From positions 372,001-436,000 of the forward strand of contig JABMLP010000027.1 in the NCBI GenBank assembly GCA_013176395.1: a stretch of 64,000 nucleotides of DNA. The letters are read 5' to 3'. This DNA comes from Venturia oleaginea (taxonomy: Eukaryota; Ascomycota; Dothideomycetes; Venturiales; Venturiaceae). Shown here in pieces: positions 31,084 through 40,556 of this stretch (positions within the stretch are counted from its first letter, which is position 1; each line of letters begins with the position of its first letter). Made by a program: the position numbers and the translations under genes. The notes below the pieces were generated by a model that did not search any database, was not told the DNA's origin, and worked only from the letters and a program-made list of their open reading frames with translations.

Positions 31084-34000
31084 ATGTCCCGGCCCTATCA
31101 GTTCGGCGATAAAGAAGACAGAGTCACTTCACCACTGTAAGATTGCGCCTCTCCTTCCGCTGCCTGTGTTACCACTAAGGGCGCGACTTTAGGGACAGAC
31201 GAGCTGTCGCTCCATATGCACAAGGCCAGGCACCTTCATTCAAGACGAACGTCAATCGCGCAAAGACGAAGAAATGGGTAGAGGCTAAGGCTCCCTCGTA
31301 CGGAGGGGACGACTGGGACGACTACGACGACGACGACGAATATGGGGTGGAAGCTGCCCGTCCTCCTCTACCAGGCCATGGTAGAAGCTTCACACAACCA
31401 GTGCCTCCGGCTGTGAGGAATGACCGCCGAAATTCCTTCGATGCTGGAGACGAACGACGCGCTTTCTCGTCAGGCTTCCCTCAGATTCCTCCTGGTCCTC
31501 CTCCGGTCCCTAGTCAGATCCATGGTATGTTATGTTTGCGCATATTAAACGTCTAGCTAAGACACGCAGTACCTCTACACGTTGAAACGAGTATAGCTGC
31601 TGGCAAAGTACCAGCAACAGACAGTCCGAGTCAATACGGCTCCGCAATTCGACTGCCTAGTGCTTCCAGTGACTTGTCTTCAACAAATCCAGAGCATCGA
31701 CGCGACTTCTCGCCATCCGCGCTGCCCACACCTTTGCGAGCTGGAAACTCACCGGCTGTCACCTCTCCGACGGGACAGTCTCCTCCGCAAAAAGCCAGCT
31801 CTAATGTTGCACAGCATACATCGGCCGCCGAGCCTCCCCTTCCAGCTACTTCTCCATCATCCTTCATCCGACCAGCCGATATATACAAGAGACGCTTGGA
31901 GGTGGAACAGAAACGGTCCCTGGAGTCTACGCGGCAAAGTCTCGACTCAGATCCTAGCCAAGAGATGGCAAGCCCGCAGGGGAGAGCACCTTTGGAATCC
32001 GTGGCAGAGAGAAAGAGTGAGCGTGGTCTGTCGGGTTTCCCTTCGATAACTACTCCTGCATCGACTTCAGCTGGCGCACGATCTTCATTTGCTGGTCTGG
32101 CTATGCCAACAGGTATTGGTGGAGACACTGGCTTTGGCGATGAATTTTGGGGCTCTACAATGAGCGGGAGCCCAGGCATGACCGCTACAGCCCCAGCCCC
32201 AGCCCCATTCTCAGCTCCAGCTCCAAGTCTTTCGCCTCTCAGCGAGCCACACGATCCTGCTTTGCAACATCAACCGTCTCTCGGATTCACATCTCTTGTC
32301 CACCAAGCATTCGACACCACCCAGGGAGTATCCAAACAGGACAGTCTCCGTTCACAAGACGCCACGGATTCGAACGTGTCCCGAAGCAACACAACGGGCA
32401 CTTCAGATATCAGTCCAATCATAAGCCGAGTGCCCAGCTCTGCAACAGCCGGTGCAAAGCTCGCTGAACGGAGACAAGCTACGCCAGCCATTGAAGAAGA
32501 GGCGGAAGGGTCATCGAGGCCAACCTCTCAAGCGACGCAAGACAGTGTTCCCATTGGATTTACTCCTGGCTTTCGGCGTGATCTCAACACACCAAGTCCG
32601 AACAACAGTCCTGCTCGTTCACCGGCAGTGGAGACCAACACGCAATTACCTTTACATGGTGTTGCTGCTGAGGTTGGACCGAATGACCTTGCAGCTCGAG
32701 AAGCAGATATCGTGGAAGCTATTGCCTCCAGTCCGGATAAAGACGCTCCATTCTTAGCATCCATCGAGAAATCAGCCCAGGACGCATTTATTGATTCGCA
32801 TAAGAGCGACATTCCTAATGCAAGCTCAAAGATCACTCGAGCCGAGTCACCGAGCAAGGGCCGGGTCGCTGATCTTGCTGGACGATTCGACGTCAGCCCA
32901 ACGCGAAGAGGCTCGGCTGAATCGTGGGAGGCTGAGTCAGTAGGGTCTAAAAGGAGCAGGAGTACGTCGCCAGTCAAAGATGAAACCCCCATTACTCTCA
33001 AGCCAGTTACATTTGAACGTCCTCAAGTAGAACGAGAAAACAGCTTCAGACCCAAGCTCCCTGGATCATTTGAATCCTATATTTCTGCTCGATCGACTTC
33101 TCCGGTCAAAGCCTCAGACGGCCCCGCCCCTCCCCAGCATTTGGCATCCTCTCCAGCTCCCCCATCCAAGGACGAGCCCGGCGAATCGAGTGATATAGAT
33201 TTCACTCCCACAAGTGCCAAACATACCATCGAGGGCAAAGACTTGACTGGCTCTAATGCTGGTCCTTTGGCCGCTCTCGCTGCTGCGGGCGCTGCGATGG
33301 GCGAAGCCTTCAGGACGGCCCTTGGGCCAGATGACAAACCGGCAGGTATTGCAAAAGCAGGCGATCGCCTTCGAGGTGAAGTCTACAGCCGACCCGCTCC
33401 ACCTGAACGGTTAGAGACAAATACATCATCTCTTCCCCCAACGCCTCTACCCAAGGACGACGAGTTTCAGCCTTTGGTACCTTTCAAGGAGCGCGATATA
33501 GCTGCCGAAACACCGGAGGTTGTCTCGCCTTTGCCATCAAGACCTACGTTTGACTCGCAGCCAAGCATGGAATCGGGACCTGGAGACTTTGAGAGTGATC
33601 GTCTACGTCGGGAGATCGTGCGGAGTCTCAGCCCCGAAGGCGATGTTCGATTGAGTGTCTTGGCCGAGGACTCAGCGGCTTCGCGTGGAGTGAATAGAAC
33701 AAGCAATGCCATTCCCAGCGAGTATGATAGCTACTGGGCTGCTGGTGAAGACGACAAGGAGGTAGTGACTGCTGAGCCAGCCCCTACAGAAGTTTCAACT
33801 TCTGTAATTCTGCCACGGTCTCCATCCAAACTTCGTTCAAAGTCGACGTCACCAAATTATCTCGACAAGCGTTTTAGCTGGGAGAAAAGAGAAGACGAAG
33901 CAGCCGCGACAGTGGCTGCGGCCGCAGTTCTTGGGGGCAGTGCTGCAATCGCTGCTCACCACAATTCAAGCAGTATCACTGCTCACCCAGCGCCAACTAT

Positions 34001-34820
34001 CTCCACTGCTGTTGATGGCAATAAGCCATCGACTACCCTTCAGCCTGAGGTGGACCCTCTCTCACTGAACCCCAAGCTCAGTGGAGAAGGACTTCATATT
34101 GTCAATGCCGAGCCTGGGGAGCTGCCCACTCCTGTGGAAGCTGCCTCGAAGTCACCCAACAGGTTCAGTCACATGGCCCCAGAGCTTTATGCGCACCCTG
34201 AACGTGAACTCGGAGCGCCTGAGGGTCTTAATACAATCGCAGGCGAACCTGTATCCCCTGTGTCGCCCGTACCAGGATCTCCTGCCGGACCTCGTCCACC
34301 ATCAGGCCCTCGACCGAAGCCTGAAGAGGAAGTAAGACCTGCCTCGTTTCGTGAAATCTTGGCCATAAAGTCCACTCCTACCCGTATCGCCAGGTATGAG
34401 GAAACTCGCCACCAGTTCGCGAATACCAATACTGGACTTGGGAACTGGTTGAGTCGTACTCTTGAGGCTCATCCTGAGCATCGAGAAGTTGCGGTCGCTG
34501 CTCTTCGCCCTGCTATGAATCCTATCGGACCACCTGGCCCTCGGCACAAAACCAATGCATCCATCTCGAGAGTCTTCTCCTCAAAAGAAAGCAGTCCGGC
34601 GGCTAGCGCTTACGTAGATCCTGGTGCAGAATACAAGTCTGGCCCAATGTCTGCGGGCACTGGCGATCAGCGTGCCTCGACAGGCAAGAGCAAGGACCTT
34701 GGAAAGGATATACTCAAAACTGCTGGTGTGCTGGGCGGTAAGGGTATGAAGGAGGCCAAAGGCTTGTTCTCCAAGGGCAGATCGAGGTTTAGAGGCAGCG
34801 GAACTGACAAGGTAGATTGA
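31084..34820 (+). CDS. Large intrinsically disordered fungal protein, unidentified
   Basis: Exons 31084..31136, 31193..31524, 31570..34820, giving 1,211 residues ending DKVD-stop. The N-terminus has an acidic run (GDDWDDYDDDDEYG at about 55-70). Most of the protein is Ser/Pro/Thr-rich with many SP/TP sites and repeated SP-x-K-type words (STSPVK occurs more than once), suggesting heavy phosphorylation. Two Ala-rich hydrophobic stretches (LAALAAAGAAMGEAF; AAATVAAAAVLGGSAAIAAHH) interrupt it. The C-terminal 150 residues look conserved and folded (RIARYEETRHQFANTNTGLGNWL...LEAHPEH), then a Gly/Lys-rich basic end (GVLGGKGMKEAKGLFSKGRSRFRG). I do not recognise a named family. The terminal AAG-GTAGAT could also be a splice donor joining the gene to the next one. 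Confidence 0.8.
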
Positions 34821-35094
34821 TTTTCTTTGTACGATGTGTGTTCTTTTCATTGTGTTCTCTCGAGACTTGGGTGTGGCTTTTTGGCCACCAACGGCGGACT
34901 TGATGGCTTGATTTGCTTGTTTGGCGTTTACTTCGGCACGATATTGACGAGAAACATGGCGATTCAGACATCCAGTCTGTACTGTATCTTTCTAATTATC
35001 ATTACCCTGCCATAGTGCCCTGTAAGAATGTATGCTTATGTTCTCTGCTTTGTAGGACGAAGAGGATTATTCGCGTCCCCAAACTCCAAGATCC
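34821..35094 (+). other. Spacer or possible 244-nt intron between two large disordered-protein genes
   Basis: If AAG|GTAGAT at 34812 is used as donor with acceptor CTTTGTAG ending at 35055, the spliced frame continues without interruption as DEEDYSRPQTPRS into the downstream reading frame (phase 0). Those 13 codons (35056-35094) look coding although a TAG precedes them directly in the genomic frame. Confidence 0.5.
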
Positions 35095-38000
35095 ATGTCT
35101 ATTAGCTCACAAGACTCTCGCCCGCCTTCCAGTAAACGTACATCTCGCTCTTTTTCGCCATTCCACCGCTCTTCACGACCAGCTAGCGTCATCCTCCCAG
35201 TTGATGCCGGGGCCATTTCTAAGAGACCACTTTCTATCGACCAGCGACCCCGAAGTGTGACCCCAGTCCAAGGACAGTACTGGCCTGAGCCCGCCTCTGT
35301 TCCAAAGTTGAGCTCCAATCCAACACCCGAAACACTGCTACACCGTTCTCTTACTCCTCAGTCACTAGCAACTAGACTTGGAGTTCTTCCTAGTCCATTG
35401 AGAAGTGCATATGCTTCTGATCCCCTATTAAACGACTTAGATACGCTCCGAAAAGATCACCTTCTTGAGAGTGTGGCCAGACACTCGACACCTTTCTCTC
35501 CCGCTGTTGATGTCGACCGAACTCCCACTCAGGGTTATGGCTTTCCACTTGCAGATTCAAACACTAAGGCGCACCAAAAGCTCAACAGATTGACCCATCA
35601 TCAGCGTATTGTTAGCATGTTACAACCAGAGGAGATCGTTCCAGACAATGTCATGGACGATCCTGTATCTCCCATCTCTCCCGTAGAGGATGCAACCTCC
35701 GAAGGCTTCGCACATGACTTTAAGCCAGTGGGCGATCCATTGGGTCCGTCGTCTCCCGTTGTTTCATTGGATGTCGCTTCGCCTTTATCACTTAAACAAC
35801 ACAAAATCTGTACACATCTGCCCCCGAGCGGAGACTCTTACGTAGACATATCAAGGGACAGGTCCGTAAAGGCTGTGTCGCCTGAAAATTCAGAACCACG
35901 ATCTCATGCCCTTGACAATAGCACCTCAATGGACAGCTGGGAGGGGGTCGATGTAGCTGGAAAAAATGGTGTTAGCGCTCTTGTCTCATATGAATCAGCC
36001 TCTGAATCCGGTGAATCATTCAAGCCTAGGGAGCCGAAAGGTAAAGGAAAGGTCGATGATCTCGCAAAATTCCCTCTTCCTGCTTGTAGTTTGGGATCTG
36101 CCGGTCCTTCTCGGGACACTAGCGCTTCTCCTGCGGTACTGGAGCATGCACAGACTGTACAATTCCAAAGCAAGGCAAGCCTGGAGCCAACCAGACATGT
36201 TGCTTTGAAACCCAACGATCGACTCAAAGAAGGTGCTGACCGCCTTGCTGAAATTGCGGAGGCGCATAGGAAAATGAGAGCTCAGTTTGAGGAAGAGGAT
36301 GGTGCTCGAGAGACTCCACATGATTTTCTGGCCGCGGAATCTGCCGCGAAGCATTTCGATAGAGCAAGTATGGTGCAGCAATCACTTCAGTTTCCTGGCC
36401 AGCAATGGGGAGCTGGCCGTGGAAACAGTATCATCTCTACAAAGACAATGCCAAATGGTGTGGGACCGAGCATGATCATCACAGAGCCGATGCCAGATAA
36501 CTCTCATCGAACCGAGAGCTTAGGAGCTGCAACCAGCGAGAATACAGCGCCGCCACCTTCGTCGACGTTTCCGTTGCTAGGAGTCGTTCCTCGCTCCATA
36601 CCAAGTATTTCCTCCATGGGCCAGGAAGATACAAAGTCTTCTGCAGACCATAGTCCAGTAGGACAGGAACCGCCTGTCAGCCCTATAAAATCCGCATTTG
36701 ACACGCGTATATACAATCTGCCGAGGCCACCTTTGGAGAGACCAATGTCTTTCACTCCACTTGCACGCGATTCTTCTGGCTTACCTGTTCAAGAGCTGAT
36801 CAGCACGGCCAAGTATCCTTTGAATCTGGAAACACGGGTTGCGCAAACCGAAGAAGAGCAACGCACCCCTCCTTCTGGAGGCATTCGTAGGATGTCCAGG
36901 CAATTCGAAAATGCTCAAAGCACGTCTCCGAGTGGGCTGCGAAGGATGTCTAGGAAGTTTGAAGGGCAAGGAGACGCCTCTCCAAAAGGACGCCGAAAAC
37001 CAAGGCAAGCATCCCTGCCCATGGGAGCACTACAGAATACTAAAAGTCGACCTGGTTCTAGGTCACTTTCAATGGAGCTCGAAGATCCATATCGTCCCGG
37101 TCAGCTTTACGATCGCTCTTCTTCTGAAGCTTCATCCAATTTCCTTCCGCCAACAAATTTTCAAACACTCGTCAATTCGAATTTACGCCACGGCACGCCA
37201 GATGTCCGGCATCAGGGCACCGGGCTGCAAGAAGTGCACGTCAAGCCAGGTCCAGTTGATCCAATCAAGAAACAAGGTCTCTTACAGAAGCTTAAAAAGA
37301 AGGCATCTCCAGCGCCAGCTGCCCCTCAGCCCACAATGTACGGCTCAATGCCTCGTGTAACCACTGCGCAGGAGGTGACACCTGTAGAATCCCAACGACT
37401 TATGTCTCTACAGTCTTATACATCCACGGTTGACAGTGAAGAGGCTCCAAGCAAAAAGAACAAGAAGAAGAGACCATCATTTTTGAGCGGCCTGAAGCGT
37501 CCAGCCAATGGCGAAGACAATCCCACAATATCAGGCTCGCCTGTTCAGACGCACCAGCCTTCACCTGCACAATCAAAAGTCATGCAGACATTAATTCCTC
37601 CTTCGCCTCAAGATCCTCAGCGAACAGCAGGATCGAAGTCGAAAAAGTATAAATCGCCACACCGAGCGCTGACACACACCGGACAAGAGCTGCCAGGCAA
37701 GAAGAGATTCTCCGGTCTAGGCAGTCTGTTTGGCCGCTCTGGAACAACAGGCCATGCGCCAAATACTGGCAAGAAGCTATCCAAAGAACAGCCCAAGGGT
37801 ACAATATTCCATCGTGTTCCCGACAACCCAGCAAGCAGAGCCTTTCAAGAACAGCAAAGATTACAAGCCGCTCAATGGCAGAGTGTAACGCAGGGCCAGC
37901 ACCCAAAAGATCTGCCGCTCTCTCCGAATCAGATTGTTGGACACTCAGGACAGCCACCACCCCCTGTCGGCTACTACGCTCCTGTAAGCATTCCTCCGCC

Positions 38001-39603
38001 GTCTGACCGAAACTTTGGCCTTTCACCGGGCGTTGCTGGCTACGATGCAACCACGACGCAACAGAATCGTCCTGCAGTGTCCTCGCCTGTTAACAGCACG
38101 AGTCCAGGAGGTGGTCGTGCTGGATCTACTGGCAGTGCGACCAGGTGGCTCTCATTTGGTCGAAAAGAATCTTCGGGATCAGGTACACTATTGTCGCCTC
38201 AACTATCTGTAGGCTCGTCTCTGGAGCAATATCAGCGACATAACAGCGGCGGGTCTATCAGTCCTGTCAGCACTAGACGAGACTCGAGCCCTGGCCAGCT
38301 TCAAGGTCGACGATCGAGAGGACTTCGAATGGGCAGTATCAACGAAACACCAGGGCAACATCAAGAAAGACCTTGGGCACTGAACATCCCGAATGAACAA
38401 GAAGACGATGGGGATCGAGAGATTATGAGACAGGAGATTTTCCATGCTGCTTCGCAAAGATGGAAGCGAGGGTCAGATGGTCAGATGTATGCAGTGCCAA
38501 CGGATCAGCCCTTACAGTCGCCTCTAGGCTCTCCAGGGTATTCAAGAAGTCCACCACCGACTTCTACTTCACATCCACAATCCAGGGCTCAGCAACAATA
38601 TCAACCTCCGGCCATTCCTGCATATTCATATCCACCTCCCCAAACCTCACATTCTCTTCCACCTCAGGTGCCCATCTACCGACCTACCGGATCTCTAGCT
38701 CAGTCTCCCGATGCATCGAAAGAATATCAGCCAGTTGGGATACCAGGAGAGTATCAGCGGATAGGTTATAACCCGCCCAAATATTCACCACCAACAGGAC
38801 CAGATGAACCTCAGATCCCGCCTCTACCACAAGCTCGCCTTCAACTTATGCAGCCTCAGCCAAAACGACTCTCTTACAATGGCAGTCCAGTGGCCCCTGC
38901 TGCTCCCATGTTTGAGCAGGCCTTCCAAGACCCAAGACTTGATCCGTCTTTCCGCTCTCGAAGCGATGTATCCGCCACCGGAGTAGCAACGACAAGCGCC
39001 AATCCAACCTCGCAAGCCACGTTTGTCAAACCTTCACCTCTTTCAAGAGGTGTAGGCAGTGCGCCGTCGCCACGTGGTATCCCCAATCTGGGTATCACTA
39101 CTAATATTCCGATGAGCGTTAACCAACTACCTCGATCCCATTCTTACGCTCAACCGCCTTCCCAACACATTTTGCATCATCAACAACAGCAACAGCAACC
39201 AGAGCCACACTCTGCACATTCAACAAGTACTGAGGATCTATACGCTGATCCCTCCAAACAACTCCCCCTCGGAGAAACTACCAATACACAACCTGCTCAT
39301 GCACAAGAAGAAGACAGTGACATCCCACCACCACCTCCCCCCAAAGACGACAACATCTACACCCCCCTCTCGCAACAAAAGCCCGAGCCGATCCATCACA
39401 TTGCGCAGGCGGTCAGCGGACAGGGTCTCGGCGCGAGCCGGATCGCGGCGGCGTTGGCACAGGCGGGTGTTGTTCGTGAACCTGCCACTGGGAGGGCTGT
39501 CCATGAGAGGAGTGCGAGTGGATCGAGTGACGAGGTGCCGGTTATGAAGGCTAGTGGGTATCCAGGGGATGAATGGGTGCCTAGTTGGGATGGGTTGGAT
39601 TGA
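35095..39603 (+). CDS. Very large intrinsically disordered Ser/Pro-rich protein, unidentified
   Basis: One exon of 1,502 residues from the first in-frame ATG (or 1,515 coding residues from 35056 if an upstream exon is spliced on). Ser, Pro, Gln and Thr dominate. Repeated motifs of the form GG/SGxRRMSRxFE occur twice near residues 600-640. Several Lys-rich patches are followed by Phe/Leu-containing segments (KKKRPSFLSGLKR; KKRFSGLGSLFGRSG). A short structured-looking block (REIMRQEIFHAASQRWKRGSDGQMYAV) lies near 1,105-1,130. The C-terminus has a Gln tract, then an Ala-rich segment (GASRIAAALAQAGVV) and ends EWVPSWDGLD. No enzyme domain, membrane helix or signal peptide. It resembles cortical or polarity scaffold proteins in style only; no function can be assigned. 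Confidence 0.85.
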   Translation: MSISSQDSRPPSSKRTSRSFSPFHRSSRPASVILPVDAGAISKRPLSIDQRPRSVTPVQGQYWPEPASVPKLSSNPTPETLLHRSLTPQSLATRLGVLPSPLRSAYASDPLLNDLDTLRKDHLLESVARHSTPFSPAVDVDRTPTQGYGFPLADSNTKAHQKLNRLTHHQRIVSMLQPEEIVPDNVMDDPVSPISPVEDATSEGFAHDFKPVGDPLGPSSPVVSLDVASPLSLKQHKICTHLPPSGDSYVDISRDRSVKAVSPENSEPRSHALDNSTSMDSWEGVDVAGKNGVSALVSYESASESGESFKPREPKGKGKVDDLAKFPLPACSLGSAGPSRDTSASPAVLEHAQTVQFQSKASLEPTRHVALKPNDRLKEGADRLAEIAEAHRKMRAQFEEEDGARETPHDFLAAESAAKHFDRASMVQQSLQFPGQQWGAGRGNSIISTKTMPNGVGPSMIITEPMPDNSHRTESLGAATSENTAPPPSSTFPLLGVVPRSIPSISSMGQEDTKSSADHSPVGQEPPVSPIKSAFDTRIYNLPRPPLERPMSFTPLARDSSGLPVQELISTAKYPLNLETRVAQTEEEQRTPPSGGIRRMSRQFENAQSTSPSGLRRMSRKFEGQGDASPKGRRKPRQASLPMGALQNTKSRPGSRSLSMELEDPYRPGQLYDRSSSEASSNFLPPTNFQTLVNSNLRHGTPDVRHQGTGLQEVHVKPGPVDPIKKQGLLQKLKKKASPAPAAPQPTMYGSMPRVTTAQEVTPVESQRLMSLQSYTSTVDSEEAPSKKNKKKRPSFLSGLKRPANGEDNPTISGSPVQTHQPSPAQSKVMQTLIPPSPQDPQRTAGSKSKKYKSPHRALTHTGQELPGKKRFSGLGSLFGRSGTTGHAPNTGKKLSKEQPKGTIFHRVPDNPASRAFQEQQRLQAAQWQSVTQGQHPKDLPLSPNQIVGHSGQPPPPVGYYAPVSIPPPSDRNFGLSPGVAGYDATTTQQNRPAVSSPVNSTSPGGGRAGSTGSATRWLSFGRKESSGSGTLLSPQLSVGSSLEQYQRHNSGGSISPVSTRRDSSPGQLQGRRSRGLRMGSINETPGQHQERPWALNIPNEQEDDGDREIMRQEIFHAASQRWKRGSDGQMYAVPTDQPLQSPLGSPGYSRSPPPTSTSHPQSRAQQQYQPPAIPAYSYPPPQTSHSLPPQVPIYRPTGSLAQSPDASKEYQPVGIPGEYQRIGYNPPKYSPPTGPDEPQIPPLPQARLQLMQPQPKRLSYNGSPVAPAAPMFEQAFQDPRLDPSFRSRSDVSATGVATTSANPTSQATFVKPSPLSRGVGSAPSPRGIPNLGITTNIPMSVNQLPRSHSYAQPPSQHILHHQQQQQQPEPHSAHSTSTEDLYADPSKQLPLGETTNTQPAHAQEEDSDIPPPPPPKDDNIYTPLSQQKPEPIHHIAQAVSGQGLGASRIAAALAQAGVVREPATGRAVHERSASGSSDEVPVMKASGYPGDEWVPSWDGLD

Positions 39604-40556
39604 GCACGTACCTCATCCTCCAACACGCCACGCACTTTTTCCTTTGTCCGTTTTAGGGAAGAGGAGGATACCATTGATTGATTTTTTTACGTTTTGGTTG
39701 TTTCGTCTGTGTTTTTGGAGGCAATTCATTGTCCATCTTTTGTTGCATGCATGCTCGTTTTTGTTTGTTTTTGTGCACGGGGTTGCTTGATTTGTTTGTT
39801 TGTTTGTTTGTTTGTTTGAGAATGTACTTGAGCGTGGAGCGATATGAATTTGTAAATACGATACGCGCGTTGGATTTCAACTTGGATATAAGGGAGCGCT
39901 TGATCGATCGATGGAACGTGGACAGGAAATTTGCTGTCCGTTAGAGTTGGTATGATGATACCATATTAGCAAAGTCTGAGCGCTTGGTCTATGAACCGTT
40001 TAACGCACAAAAGCTCCTGATCCTTTCTTCTCTTCTCCCAACAGATCGTGCGCGAAAATGATACCGCCCTGGATCGAAAGAGCGTAAGGGACCGTCCATA
40101 TCACCCAGCCAGTCAGTTCACAACGTCTACATATGTGAAGAAAGAAATCCACTTGATCAAAGCAAAGCAACTCGGATGATGATCAAAACAGATTCTTCAT
40201 TCCCGCCGCCGCTGCAACCACATAAACACCAAACTAACAAACTAAGCATTATCATATCATACATTACCCCAGTGCCTCCCAACCAAAAAGCGAGCCTCGC
40301 AATTACCATAGAGCGAACTATTCTATTCATACACACCATATATGCAAGATCCTATTACCATGTGTCCCAAATATGCACTTTCGACAGAAAAACAGCTCGC
40401 CAATAATCCAATGAGACGCCAGCTTTTTTCTTCATGCCCAAAGTGCTGTCAACCAACAGCACTTATGCATGAGTTAACAGAAAAGCGAATGTATGCTCTA
40501 AATCATTACAACCGAGTAATCAAAAAAAGGGGGTATTATTGTGGGAAAATGACGCT
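39604..40556. other. Intergenic between convergent genes
   Basis: 953 bp of 3' flanks. Contains a TTTG microsatellite at 39791-39818. No gene supported. Confidence 0.4.
39791..39818. repeat. TTTG microsatellite, seven units
   Basis: Seven perfect TTTG units in the probable 3' UTR of the large disordered-protein gene, preceded by a GTTTT-rich stretch. Confidence 0.9.

Noticed and set aside
35956..37360. Alternative-frame open readings inside the large disordered-protein gene
   Set aside because: Shadows; the main frame is uninterrupted for 1,502 codons with consistent composition.
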